Positions 16,489 through 25,379 of a stretch of DNA of 64,000 nt are shown in pieces. Within the stretch, counting starts at the first letter, position 1; each line of letters opens with the position of its first letter. The stretch is taken from the NCBI GenBank assembly GCA_965243485.1, contig CBDEVP010000001.1:5890001-5954000 (forward strand). The letters run 5' to 3'. Under the pieces are notes generated by a model. The model was not told the origin of the DNA. It made no database searches and saw only the letters and a program-made list of their open reading frames with translations. Position numbers and translations under genes: made by a program. Origin of the DNA: UBA7330 sp965243485 (GTDB taxonomy: Bacteria; Bacteroidota; Bacteroidia; Cytophagales; Cyclobacteriaceae).

Positions 16489-17586
16489 TTATACGTTGAA
16501 CCTGAAATGCATGATGTCTCCGTCCTTCACGATGTAGTCTTTTCCTTCAATGGCCATCTTGCCGGCTTCCTTGCATTTCAGCTCTGATCCGAATTTCTGA
16601 TAATCTTCCAGTTTGATCACCTCCGCTTTGATAAATCCTTTTTCAAAATCCGAATGGATCACTCCGGCAGCCTGTGGCGCGCTCCAGCCTTTTCTGATTG
16701 TCCATGCTTTGACTTCTTTCGGGCCTGCGGTGAAATAGGTGATAAGATGTAGCAGGTGATAAGCAGCTTTGATCAGCTTATTCAAACCGGATTCTTTAAG
16801 GCCGTATTCCTCCAGAAACATTTTCTTTTCCTCCGCATCTTCAAATTCTGCAATTTGTGCTTCCAGCCCTGCACACACGATCACCACTTCCGCCTGCTCG
16901 GACTTCACGGCATTGATCAGTTGTTCACTCCATTGATTGCCTTTTTGCACACTTTCTTCATCAACATTGGCCAGGTAAATGATGGGTTTCTCTGTAAGCA
17001 GCTGCAATGACCTGACGACAGGCAGATCTTCTTTTCCAATTTCCAGCGACCTCACATTATTGCCCTCCTCCAGGTGATGTTTGATTTTCATCAGCCATTC
17101 ATACTCCTTTTTTGCTGTCGCATCACCGGATTTAGCTATTTTCTCCACCCTGGCGATCCGCTTATCCACAGTATCCAGGTCTTTCAGCTGAAGCTCTGCG
17201 TCAATGATCTCTTTGTCAGCGACAGGATTTACCTTTCCATCCACATGTACGATGTTGTCATCGTCGAAACAGCGGACCACATGTATGATCGCATCCGTTT
17301 CCCTGATATTCGCAAGAAATTGATTGCCGAGCCCCTCACCTTTGCTGGCACCTTTTACCAGGCCGGCTATATCCACAAATTCTATGGTGGTCGGAATGAC
17401 TTTCTCCGGGTTTACCAGTCCCTTCAAAATCCCCAGCCGGTCATCTGGTACGGTGATCACCCCGACATTCGGGTCTATGGTACAAAAAGGAAAATTAGCC
17501 GCTTCGGCCTTGGCATTTGACAACGTATTAAACAAGGTCGATTTACCCACATTCGGTAAGCCGACAATACCACATCTCAATCCCAT
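16489..17586 (-). CDS. ychF: Ribosome-associated ATPase YchF
   Basis: Obg-family P-loop protein of 365 residues that, unlike its relatives, binds ATP. G1 motif G-L-P-N-V-G-K-S-T at 9-17, G3 D-I-A-G-L-V-K-G-A, and the family-specific N-V-D-E replacing the GTPase NKxD. A coiled-coil insertion (about 125-200) and a C-terminal TGS domain (about 280-365, G-W-S-A-P-Q-A-A-G-V-I-H-S-D-F) follow. Linked to translation and stress responses in other bacteria. The AI-2E-type permease gene starts 1.1 kb upstream and ends 6 bases before it. Confidence 0.96.
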   Translation of the reverse strand: MGLRCGIVGLPNVGKSTLFNTLSNAKAEAANFPFCTIDPNVGVITVPDDRLGILKGLVNPEKVIPTTIEFVDIAGLVKGASKGEGLGNQFLANIRETDAIIHVVRCFDDDNIVHVDGKVNPVADKEIIDAELQLKDLDTVDKRIARVEKIAKSGDATAKKEYEWLMKIKHHLEEGNNVRSLEIGKEDLPVVRSLQLLTEKPIIYLANVDEESVQKGNQWSEQLINAVKSEQAEVVIVCAGLEAQIAEFEDAEEKKMFLEEYGLKESGLNKLIKAAYHLLHLITYFTAGPKEVKAWTIRKGWSAPQAAGVIHSDFEKGFIKAEVIKLEDYQKFGSELKCKEAGKMAIEGKDYIVKDGDIMHFRFNV

Positions 17587-17592
17587 GAATTA

Positions 17593-18678
17593 TTATTTTT
17601 TAAATACCTGGTACCTTCTAAAACCTGCAACCGCTTCAGCAACCGATACTTTGATTACAGTATATGCAGGGATTGCTGCAATCATTCCAGGTATCTGAGC
17701 GATGGCAGCGCCCACAAAAATAATGACAAAAATTTCCAGTGGATGCGCTTTTACACTTTTAGAAAAAATCAGTGGCTGAAGTACAAGATTGTCAGTAGCC
17801 TGAACGACACCAAATACAGAAACAATCTTAATGATAAGAAAAATGGTTTCATTAGAAAATGAAAGAGAACCCGATGTGGAAATACCAACAATAATCCCAA
17901 AGGTTGCGCCTAAAATCGGACCCAGGTAAGGGATCAGGTTGGCAACAGCGGCAAAAACGGCGATGGTCAGGGCGTAATTGATCCCCAGAATGGATAGCCC
18001 GACCGATGCGATGGAAAAGATCGCAGTCATCTGAAACAATAGCCCAAGCAGGTAATTTGAAAGCAACCGTTCTACCTTGTAAAGTGCAGCAATGAATACT
18101 TCGAAATACTGGTTAGGCACCATCGCTATCAGCTGCCTTTTCAGGATCCCTTTTTCGTAGAGCAGGAAAAAAGTAATAAAGGTGACGGCAAGAAGCCCGA
18201 CAAAGAAACTACCAGTCAGTGAGATCAGATCATTGATCACCTGGGTAAAATTGATGTTGGTGATCAGATCGAATGATGAGGATTTCAATCCATCCACGAT
18301 AAACCCGGGCTCATCCGGAGCCATCCCATTACTGATCAGGAAGTCTTCAAGAGCATATAGCGGCCTGAGTGCTCCGTCCAAAACGCTGTCGAAATTTAAG
18401 GTGGAGATCACCTCTACCTGATGGGAAATCAGTGGTATGAAAAGAATAATGAACGAACTTAAGATCAATATTACCACCAGGAAGGAAAAAATGATAGCCA
18501 GAAACCTGGGGAGATGTCCTCCAAAAACCTGAAGCCTTAAGATCTGGCTGGTTAGTGGCCTTAGAATAGTAGCCAGCACCACAGAAATAATGACATAAAC
18601 AAAAATATTGGAGAAATACCAGACAAGGACCCCCAGTAGTATGACAAGGATCAGAAAAAAAACTAACGATCGGTTCAT
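17593..18678 (-). CDS. AI-2E family (PerM-type) membrane transporter
   Basis: 361-residue integral membrane protein with about eight hydrophobic segments: two near the N-terminus (F-F-L-I-L-V-I-L-L-G-V-L-V-W-Y), one at 60-90, a large soluble loop (95-150), then clustered helices ending with Q-A-T-D-N-L-V-L-Q-P-L-I and P-L-E-I-F-V-I-I-F-V-G-A, the most conserved part of the family. Some members export autoinducer-2 or act as Na+/H+ antiporters; substrate here unknown. Six bases separate it from ychF, so both are likely one transcript. Confidence 0.9.
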   Translation of the reverse strand: MNRSLVFFLILVILLGVLVWYFSNIFVYVIISVVLATILRPLTSQILRLQVFGGHLPRFLAIIFSFLVVILILSSFIILFIPLISHQVEVISTLNFDSVLDGALRPLYALEDFLISNGMAPDEPGFIVDGLKSSSFDLITNINFTQVINDLISLTGSFFVGLLAVTFITFFLLYEKGILKRQLIAMVPNQYFEVFIAALYKVERLLSNYLLGLLFQMTAIFSIASVGLSILGINYALTIAVFAAVANLIPYLGPILGATFGIIVGISTSGSLSFSNETIFLIIKIVSVFGVVQATDNLVLQPLIFSKSVKAHPLEIFVIIFVGAAIAQIPGMIAAIPAYTVIKVSVAEAVAGFRRYQVFKK

Positions 18679-18768
18679 ATTCCCCTGATCAAATAAGATT
18701 TCAGAATTTAAGGCTAAAAAAAAGCCCCTGAAAAATCAAGAGCTCTCTTCAATCAAGATCTTTTTACA

Positions 18769-19131
18769 CTAATCCCACTTCAGTTCGGTATCATCATCGG
18801 AAGCCATGTCCACACTTTCTCTTTCCCTTTCATGGCTTTCTTCCAGACTGTCAAACTGAGCAAAATCAATTTCCGGCATTAATTCGGTTTTCACATGTTT
18901 TACTGTCTCATTGAGGGCTTCAACAAACTTGTTGAAATCCTCCTTGTACAGGAATACCTTGTGTTTTTCATAAAAAAAACCGTCTTCCTTGAACCTTCTT
19001 TTGCTTTCCGTGATTGTAATATAGTAATCATTGGAACGGGTGGACTTTACGTCAAAAAAGTAAGTTCTCTTCCCTGCCCTTACTCGTTCTGAATAGATTT
19101 CGTCTCTTCCCTTGTCCTTGTTCTCTTCCAC
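18769..19131 (-). CDS. PUR-domain nucleic-acid-binding protein (DUF3276)
   Basis: 120 residues starting at GTG 19131. One PUR-alpha-type repeat occupies about 8-85: I-Y-S-E-R-V-R-A-G-K-R-T-Y-F-F-D-V-K-S-T-R, Y-Y-I-T-I-T-E-S-K-R-R-F and the K-V-F-L-Y-K-E-D-F-N-K-F helix. The tail is acidic (E-E-S-H-E-R-E-R-E-S-V-D-M-A-S-D-D-D). PUR proteins bind single-stranded DNA and RNA as dimers; in Bacteroidota this family is common, and a regulatory or RNA-chaperone role is likely. Confidence 0.9.
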   Translation of the reverse strand: MEENKDKGRDEIYSERVRAGKRTYFFDVKSTRSNDYYITITESKRRFKEDGFFYEKHKVFLYKEDFNKFVEALNETVKHVKTELMPEIDFAQFDSLEESHERERESVDMASDDDTELKWD

Positions 19132-19285
19132 AACACTTGGTAGTTAGTTCCCTATATGATAAGATTTTAAGATTTAAATATAGCATTTTAAAATAAACAA
19201 ATGCAAAAAGCGGAAACAATCCCAACTTTTATTAATTCGTTTACTTTAGTAGTAATATCACTTTAAAAAACGTTTTCCCCTGACT

Positions 19286-20188
19286 ATGGACATGAATCTG
19301 GCCAATATCAAGCAGTTTGAAGACTTTGAAATTCTTGCCAGGCAACTGGTAGAAGGGTTTATCACCGGACTACATAAATCACCTTATCATGGGTTTTCCG
19401 TTGAGTTTGCCGAACATAAGCTCTACAACTTCGGGGAAAGCACACGACACATCGACTGGAAGGTTTATGCAAAGACAGACAGGCTTTATACCAAACAATA
19501 TGAGGAGGAAACCAACCTCCGGTGTCACATCCTGCTGGATATTTCCAGTTCCATGTACTATCCGCTACCAGGTAAGGATAAGATCAACTTCAGCCTGGTA
19601 AGCGCCGGAGCATTGGCTTACCTGCTCACTTCTCAGAGGGATGCCGTGGGCCTCACAGGGTTTTCAGACAAGATCGAATTTCAGACCCCGCTTAAATCCA
19701 CCAGGTCGCACCTGAGCCAGATGCTGACTCAGTTAAGTCAGCTGAAAGATCTCAACCCCACGCAGGCTACGGATGTGGCGGAGGTACTCCACCAAATTGC
19801 CGGGAAGATGCACCGAAGATCACTGATCATCATTTTTAGTGATATGTTCCAAAAATCGAATGATATTGATGAAGTCTATAAATCGCTACAGCATCTGAAG
19901 CACAATAAACATGAAATCATCGTTTTTCATGTTTCAGATCGTCACACAGAGCTGGAATTTGAATTTGAAGACCGGCCCCACCGGTTCATTGACCTGGAGA
20001 CCAACCAGTCGATCAAGCTGAACCCCCATGAGATCAAGGATTATTATCAGGAGCAAATGGGAAAGCTCTTTGAGCAGATCAAGCTCAGATGCGGACAGCT
20101 AAAAATCGATCTCGTGGAAGTTAATACTTCGGACCCCTTTGATAAAGTACTTGGATCCTATTTGATCAAACGGAAAAGAATGAGATAG
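19286..20188 (+). CDS. DUF58 domain protein (von Willebrand A-like)
   Basis: 300 cytosolic residues. The DUF58 signature is near the start (G-E-S-T-R-H-I-D-W-K-V-Y-A-K-T), followed by a vWA-like Rossmann fold with a MIDAS-like D-I-S-S-S-M-Y at about 85-91 and S-L-I-I-I-F-S-D-M-F. DUF58 proteins often work with MoxR-type AAA+ ATPases in chaperone-like or surface assembly functions, but no moxR is adjacent here. An ATG two codons later is an alternative start. Confidence 0.88.
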   Translation: MDMNLANIKQFEDFEILARQLVEGFITGLHKSPYHGFSVEFAEHKLYNFGESTRHIDWKVYAKTDRLYTKQYEEETNLRCHILLDISSSMYYPLPGKDKINFSLVSAGALAYLLTSQRDAVGLTGFSDKIEFQTPLKSTRSHLSQMLTQLSQLKDLNPTQATDVAEVLHQIAGKMHRRSLIIIFSDMFQKSNDIDEVYKSLQHLKHNKHEIIVFHVSDRHTELEFEFEDRPHRFIDLETNQSIKLNPHEIKDYYQEQMGKLFEQIKLRCGQLKIDLVEVNTSDPFDKVLGSYLIKRKRMR

Positions 20189-20210
20189 TTCTCTTAGAGA
20201 GTAGATTGAA

Positions 20211-20555
20211 TTAAAGGTGCATCCACTCTTTCTTGGCCACCAGCTCCTCTTCAGATTCCTCATAATCCGGATCAGGAACACAACAATCGACAGGACATAC
20301 AGCCGCACATTGAGGTTCTTCATGGAAACCCGTGCACTCGGTGCATTTCCCTGAGACTATGTAATAAAATTCATCAGATACAGGTTCCTGAGATTCATTG
20401 GCATCTACTGTAGTGCCATCCTCCAACTCTACCTCGGTAAGGTCCGTTCCGTCAGACCACTTCCACTCTTCTCCACCTTCGTAAATGGCAGTGTTGGGGC
20501 ATTCAGGCTCACATGCACCACAATTGATGCATTCATCCGTAATCATTATAGCCAT
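20211..20555 (-). CDS. 4Fe-4S dicluster ferredoxin
   Basis: 114 residues from ATG 20555, preceded by a good AAGGA ribosome binding site; an upstream in-frame start at 20600 adds an unconserved 15 residues. First cluster motif C-I-N-C-G-A-C-E-P-E-C-P; second, with an insertion, C-T-E-C-T-G-F-H-E-E-P-Q-C-A-A-V-C-P-V-D-C. An acidic insertion of about 45 residues lies between the motifs, and the tail is acidic. Electron carrier of the YfhL type. Divergent from the acyl-CoA reductase gene, an arrangement seen in other Bacteroidota. Confidence 0.93.
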   Translation of the reverse strand: MAIMITDECINCGACEPECPNTAIYEGGEEWKWSDGTDLTEVELEDGTTVDANESQEPVSDEFYYIVSGKCTECTGFHEEPQCAAVCPVDCCVPDPDYEESEEELVAKKEWMHL

Positions 20556-20597
20556 TAATTGTCCTTTTTTGTTTTTAGTGTTTATTAAAATAGTGAA

Positions 20598-20628
20598 CAA
20601 AATTATTCACAATAAGTTTGCGGACAAG
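20598..20628 (-). promoter_or_regulatory. Promoter of the ferredoxin gene
   Basis: On the minus strand the -7 element TAATTTTG (plus 20598-20605) fits TAnnTTTG exactly, and a CTTG at plus 20625-20628 sits 19 bases upstream as a -33-like element. The ATG is 43 bases downstream. Confidence 0.6.
20613..20620 (+). promoter_or_regulatory. -7 element of the acyl-CoA reductase gene
   Basis: TAAGTTTG matches TAnnTTTG, 25 bases before the ATG at 20645. No good -33 was found. It lies within the ferredoxin promoter on the other strand, so the two may compete. Confidence 0.45.
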
Positions 20629-20644
20629 TCAAAATCTGTAATTA

Positions 20645-21640
20645 ATGGATCTGAACGATCGAATTGAAGCTTTTGGTAAGCTGGGAGACCGTATTAGCGC
20701 ACTCGGGAAGGAAGAGTTATCACTGCATGCTTCACGTGCAAGAAACGAAAATCCCTGGTTTACCAAAGAAAATGTGGAGTTATCATTTAAAGGTCTGGCT
20801 CACATGCTCCAAAGGGAAAGCCTGGAAGAATGGCTGAAGGGTTATCAATTAAATACTGACGTGCCAAGGATCGTGGGTATCGTCATGGCAGGTAATATTC
20901 CGCTTGTCGGTTTTCATGATCTGCTGTCGGTTTTGATCTCCGGTCATTTCGCAGCGGTCAAAACGAGTGCTAAAGACACTTACCTTGTCCGGCTGATCAT
21001 CGATTGGATTGTGGATATCGCTCCAGGGCTAAAAAAGAATATCTCACTGAGAGAAAAGCTCACGGGCATTGATGCGGTGATTGCCACCGGCAGTGACAAT
21101 TCTTCCAGGTATTTTCATTACTATTTTGGGAAAATACCCAATATCATCAGGAAAAACCGGGTTTCTATAGCCATCATTGATGGATTTGAGACTGATGAAG
21201 AGCTTTCAGAGCTGGGTAAGGATATCCTGTCATACTATGGCCTTGGATGCAGAAATGTTTCAAAAATATATATTCCAAAGGACTATAACGCCACCAAATT
21301 ATTCCCGCATTTTCAATCACATGAATGGGTAATGGATAATCACAAGTACAAAAACAACTATGACTATCACAAATCAATTTACCTGATCAATAAGACTTCC
21401 CATCTGGATACAGGGTTTCTTTTGTGGAGGGAAACCAGAGACCTGGTCTCCCCGCTATCTGTTCTGTATGCCGAGACTTATTCCGATAAAAAAGAACTAA
21501 AGGAAACAATCCGATCTCAGGGATCAAAGATCCAATGCATCGTAAGTCATGACCATTTACCTTTCGGAAAAGCACAGCTGCCTGACCTCTGGGACTATGC
21601 GGATGACATTGATACGATAAAATTTTTAAGCACGATTTGA
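20645..21640 (+). CDS. Acyl-CoA reductase (LuxC-like)
   Basis: 331 residues of the LuxC / acyl-CoA reductase family, which reduces acyl groups to aldehydes with NAD(P)H through an acyl-cysteine. Seen: G-I-V-M-A-G-N-I-P-L-V-G-F-H-D near 80, V-I-A-T-G-S-D-N-S-S-R-Y-F, and the active-site Cys in Y-Y-G-L-G-C-R-N-V-S-K-I-Y-I-P. Shorter than luminescence LuxC (about 480) but normal for the Bacteroidota branch, whose role is unknown, perhaps wax, aldehyde or lipid turnover. Confidence 0.87.
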   Translation: MDLNDRIEAFGKLGDRISALGKEELSLHASRARNENPWFTKENVELSFKGLAHMLQRESLEEWLKGYQLNTDVPRIVGIVMAGNIPLVGFHDLLSVLISGHFAAVKTSAKDTYLVRLIIDWIVDIAPGLKKNISLREKLTGIDAVIATGSDNSSRYFHYYFGKIPNIIRKNRVSIAIIDGFETDEELSELGKDILSYYGLGCRNVSKIYIPKDYNATKLFPHFQSHEWVMDNHKYKNNYDYHKSIYLINKTSHLDTGFLLWRETRDLVSPLSVLYAETYSDKKELKETIRSQGSKIQCIVSHDHLPFGKAQLPDLWDYADDIDTIKFLSTI

Positions 21641-21669
21641 TGAAAAGGGCAATGTAGGATGATATCCAT

Positions 21670-21677
21670 TATCTTTG
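21670..21677 (+). promoter_or_regulatory. -7 element of acnA
   Basis: TATCTTTG matches the Bacteroidota -7 consensus exactly, 43 bases before the acnA ATG. The nearest upstream TTTG (21636-21639) is 30 bases away, too far for a normal -33. Confidence 0.5.
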
Positions 21678-21720
21678 GACCTGAAATCTTACGAACCTAA
21701 CTGACTTTAAACAATAACAC

Positions 21721-24456
21721 ATGGCACAGGATTTTTTCGGAATTGAAAGAGAACTCAAAACCCCGCTGGGTACACATAAATATTTTAGCTTAAGAGAGCT
21801 GGCTAAAAAGAGACCGGAGGTAAAGAAACTCCCCTACTCCATCAGGATCCTGCTGGAGAATGCCATTAGAAATTATGATGATTTCGCGGTAAACGAACAA
21901 CATCTGGAGACTTTGCTCAACTGGAAGGAGTCAGCAGGTAAAGAAGACATACCCTACACACCCGCCCGGGTGCTGATGCAGGATTTCACCGGAGTACCTG
22001 CGGTAGTGGATATTGCCTCCATCAGGTCTGAGGTGGCAAGAAAAGGCAAAGACACAAGTCAGACGAATCCTGTAGTCCCTGCAGATATGGTGATTGACCA
22101 CTCGGTAATGGTTGAATATTTCGGTACAGCCTCTTCCTATCAGCGCAATGTAGACATTGAATATCAAAGAAATGAAGAACGGTATAAACTATTAAAATGG
22201 GCTCAACAAGCCTTCTCCAATTTCAGCGTTGTACCTCCCGGCATGGGTATTTGCCACCAGGTCAATCTGGAATACCTTGCCAAAGGCGTAATTGAGAGGG
22301 ATGGATACCTGTTCCCTGACACGCTCGTTGGTACGGATTCCCATACGCCCATGGTGAATGGCATTGGCGTACTAGGCTGGGGTGTTGGTGGTATTGAGGC
22401 AGAGGCTGCCATGTTAGGTCAGCCCATTTACATGATCCTTCCAGAGGTGATTGGCCTGAAACTTACCGGTGAAATGAAGGAAGGCACTACGGCTACCGAT
22501 CTGGTATTGACAATCACAAGGCTATTGAGGGATACGGGTGTTGTCGGAAAAATCGTGGAGATCTTCGGACCCGGACTGGAAAATTTGACGGTACCTGACA
22601 GAGGCACCATTTCCAACATGTCGCCGGAATTCGGTTGCACAGACACGCACTGGCCGATCGATGATCAGACCCTTGCTTACATGAAGAAAACCAACCGGTC
22701 AGCAGATCACATAGCAATGGTGGAGGCTTATGCCAAAGAAAATCTGCTGTGGAGGGATTCTGACAATGTGATGGAATATCACAAAGAAGTGGAACTTGAT
22801 CTCGGATCTATCGAGCCAACCATTTCCGGTCCGAAACGACCTCAAGACAAGATCTTACTCAAGGAGGCACGTGAAAAAGTCATTGGCCTGCTCAAAGATT
22901 CCCATAGCAGGGAATACATTCCTGTGGAAGACAGGCTTGGAGATTGGGCCAATGAAGGTGGTGCCCCTGCACAAAGCGTAAAGGTGAAGACGGGCGTCAG
23001 AAGCATTGAGATGAAACGTGGTGACCTGACCTACCATCTCTCGGATGGTGCCGTGGTTATTGCTGCTATCACCTCGTGTACTAACACTTCAAACCCAAGC
23101 GTGATGATCGGAGCAGGTCTGGTTGCCAAAAAGGCCATTGAGCGGGGGATGAATGTGAAACCCTGGGTGAAAACGTCTCTGGCCCCAGGATCCCGTGTTG
23201 TAACTGACTATCTAAAGAAGTCTGAGTTATTACCTTACCTTGAGGCCCTGAAATTTCACACGGTAGGATATGGATGTACCACCTGTATCGGAAACTCTGG
23301 TGACATGATTCCGGAAGTCCAAAAAGCAGTCATTGAGAATGACCTGGTGGTTTGCTCGGCACTTTCAGGAAACAGGAATTTTGAAGCAAGGATCCATCCA
23401 AATATCAAAATGAACTTCCTTGCTTCGCCCATGCTGGTAGTGGCTTATGCCATTGCCGGAAGGATGGACTTTGACATGAACAATGAGCCCTTGGGCATCG
23501 ACTCCAATGGAGACAAAGTGTATCTCAAAGATATATGGCCGACGCAGGCGGAGATCAACGAGATCATGGATGTGGTAGTGACTCCCGAGGATTATAAGAA
23601 AACTTACGAAACCATTTTTGCCGGTGACGAAACCTGGCAGGCGCTCAAATCTCCGAAAGGGAAGATTTACGAATGGGATGATTCCTCAACGTACATCCAG
23701 GAGGCGCCTTTCTTTAAGGACATCTCCGAAGATGTACCTGAACCGGATGACATCAAGGGCGCGAAAGTCCTGTTGCAGCTGGGCGACATGGTCACTACGG
23801 ATCACATTTCTCCTGCCGGAAAATTCCTGCCGGAGCATCCTGCGGGAAAATACCTGGTTGAACACGGGGTTGAAAAAAGAGATTTTAACTCCTACGGCTC
23901 TCGACGTGGCAACCACGAAGTGATGATGCGAGGTACCTTTGCCAACGTAAGAATAAAAAACAAACTGGCTTCGAAAGAGGGCGGATGGACAACTTATCAT
24001 CCCGACGGCTCTGAAATGACCGTCTATGACGCATCGATGAAATACCAGAAAGAGGGCACTCCCCTCATTGTGATTGGAGGAAAAGAATATGGTAGCGGAT
24101 CTTCCCGGGACTGGGCCGCCAAAGGGACCAACCTCCTGGGTGTAAAAGCGGTAATCACAGAAAGCTATGAGCGTATCCACCGATCCAACCTGGTTGGTAT
24201 GGGTGTACTACCTATGGTTTTCATGGAAGGTGAAACGCAGGAAACACTTGGACTCCAGGGAAATGAAACGTTTGATATCACGGGCATATCTTCGGACCTG
24301 ACACCCGGTAAGATTGTGGACGTAAAGGCTACCAACCCGGATGGAAAAGTGAAAGAGTTCAAAGCCAAGCTACGACTCGACTCGAAAGTAGATGTGGCTT
24401 ACTATAAGCACGGTGGTATCCTCAATTATGTATTACGGAATTTCCTGAAGAATTAA
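21721..24456 (+). CDS. acnA: Aconitate hydratase AcnA
   Basis: 911-residue TCA cycle enzyme interconverting citrate and isocitrate via cis-aconitate, of the AcnA/IRP1 type. [4Fe-4S] ligands are the Cys of S-C-T-N-T-S-N-P-S and of Y-G-C-T-T-C-I-G-N-S-G; substrate-binding segments G-T-D-S-H-T-P-M, N-R-N-F-E-A-R-I-H and the swivel-domain Y-G-S-G-S-S-R-D-W-A-A-K-G are present. The swivel domain occupies about 690-911. Monocistronic: own -7 box and a terminator 24 bases after the stop. Confidence 0.97.
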   Translation: MAQDFFGIERELKTPLGTHKYFSLRELAKKRPEVKKLPYSIRILLENAIRNYDDFAVNEQHLETLLNWKESAGKEDIPYTPARVLMQDFTGVPAVVDIASIRSEVARKGKDTSQTNPVVPADMVIDHSVMVEYFGTASSYQRNVDIEYQRNEERYKLLKWAQQAFSNFSVVPPGMGICHQVNLEYLAKGVIERDGYLFPDTLVGTDSHTPMVNGIGVLGWGVGGIEAEAAMLGQPIYMILPEVIGLKLTGEMKEGTTATDLVLTITRLLRDTGVVGKIVEIFGPGLENLTVPDRGTISNMSPEFGCTDTHWPIDDQTLAYMKKTNRSADHIAMVEAYAKENLLWRDSDNVMEYHKEVELDLGSIEPTISGPKRPQDKILLKEAREKVIGLLKDSHSREYIPVEDRLGDWANEGGAPAQSVKVKTGVRSIEMKRGDLTYHLSDGAVVIAAITSCTNTSNPSVMIGAGLVAKKAIERGMNVKPWVKTSLAPGSRVVTDYLKKSELLPYLEALKFHTVGYGCTTCIGNSGDMIPEVQKAVIENDLVVCSALSGNRNFEARIHPNIKMNFLASPMLVVAYAIAGRMDFDMNNEPLGIDSNGDKVYLKDIWPTQAEINEIMDVVVTPEDYKKTYETIFAGDETWQALKSPKGKIYEWDDSSTYIQEAPFFKDISEDVPEPDDIKGAKVLLQLGDMVTTDHISPAGKFLPEHPAGKYLVEHGVEKRDFNSYGSRRGNHEVMMRGTFANVRIKNKLASKEGGWTTYHPDGSEMTVYDASMKYQKEGTPLIVIGGKEYGSGSSRDWAAKGTNLLGVKAVITESYERIHRSNLVGMGVLPMVFMEGETQETLGLQGNETFDITGISSDLTPGKIVDVKATNPDGKVKEFKAKLRLDSKVDVAYYKHGGILNYVLRNFLKN

Positions 24457-24480
24457 ACTTAAAATTTGAGAATATATTGA

Positions 24481-24517
24481 AAAGAGGATGTCCCCAAAAG
24501 GTCATCCTCTTTTTTTG
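24481..24517 (+). terminator. Terminator of acnA
   Basis: Stem AAAGAGGATG (24481-24490) pairs with CATCCTCTTT (24503-24512), with a 12-base loop and seven T. Confidence 0.9.
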
Positions 24518-24633
24518 ATGGTGATAAATAAATCACGCTGAAATCAATGTCTTTAATCCTGGAATAAGACCCGAAGAAACGCCTGGAAACGGTCGGAGGT
24601 ATAATCTAATAACTTATCAACCTATCAACCACT

Positions 24634-25278
24634 TTACTTATACTCATCCTTGAGAAGGTGCGAAAACCGTTCTTTCACCTTATCAATCTTAGGTTTACTC
24701 ACATTCAGTATGTAAGGATTGAAAGGATGTTTTTCTTCATAATCCTGATGATACTCCTCCGCTTCGTAAAATGCTGTGAAAGGATTTAACTCCGTCACGA
24801 TGGGCTTGTCAAATGAGCCTGATAATTGCTTGATCTTTTCTTGTGCCAATTTCTTTTGCTGATCATCATGGTAAAAGATTGCCGACCGGTATTGCGGGCC
24901 TACATCGGGCCCCTGTCGATTCAGCTGGGTAGGATCATGAGCTGTAAAAAAAATATCCAGCAGCGTGGAATAATCAATGATCGACGGATCATAATAAATC
25001 TGAACAGTCTCGGCATGTTTTGTTCGTCCAGAGGCGACCAGCTGGTACTTTGCATCCTTTTTACTTCCTCCGGCATAGCCCGACACCGCAGAGACCACCC
25101 CCTTGATCTGTTCGAAAGAAGCCTCCACACACCAAAAGCAGCCCCCTGCAAAGGTTGCAGTATCGAGCTCCCCCTGATAGGAAGCGAGGATCACATCATC
25201 ACTTTTATCTTTTGCAGGGCTCTCACATCTGGCAAAAAACACGATAAGTACAGGTAATATCAGATATTTCATATTCAC
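24634..25278 (-). CDS. msrA: Peptide-methionine (S)-S-oxide reductase MsrA, exported
   Basis: 214 residues. The catalytic motif G-G-C-F-W-C has nucleophile C47; Y-H-Q-D-Y and the G-P-Q-Y-R-S segment complete the fold. Reduces methionine-S-sulfoxide in proteins. An N-terminal hydrophobic segment (Y-L-I-L-P-V-L-I-V-F-F-A-R-C) precedes a linker, so the enzyme is probably exported; F-A-R-C is a poor lipobox because of Arg before Cys, so lipidation is uncertain. An ATG two codons in is an alternative start. Resolving cysteines usual at the C-terminus are not seen. Confidence 0.93.
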   Translation of the reverse strand: MNMKYLILPVLIVFFARCESPAKDKSDDVILASYQGELDTATFAGGCFWCVEASFEQIKGVVSAVSGYAGGSKKDAKYQLVASGRTKHAETVQIYYDPSIIDYSTLLDIFFTAHDPTQLNRQGPDVGPQYRSAIFYHDDQQKKLAQEKIKQLSGSFDKPIVTELNPFTAFYEAEEYHQDYEEKHPFNPYILNVSKPKIDKVKERFSHLLKDEYK

Positions 25279-25379
25279 ATCTTTGCTATGTCATACGTTC
25301 GTACCCAAAAAAGGGTGCATTATACCTATAACAACTAAATCGATAAAATCTCCCTCAAATCATCTTATTTTGTGCCTGA

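Noticed and set aside
23686..24180. Leftward frame of 164 codons inside acnA
   Set aside because: Antisense shadow of the aconitase swivel domain.
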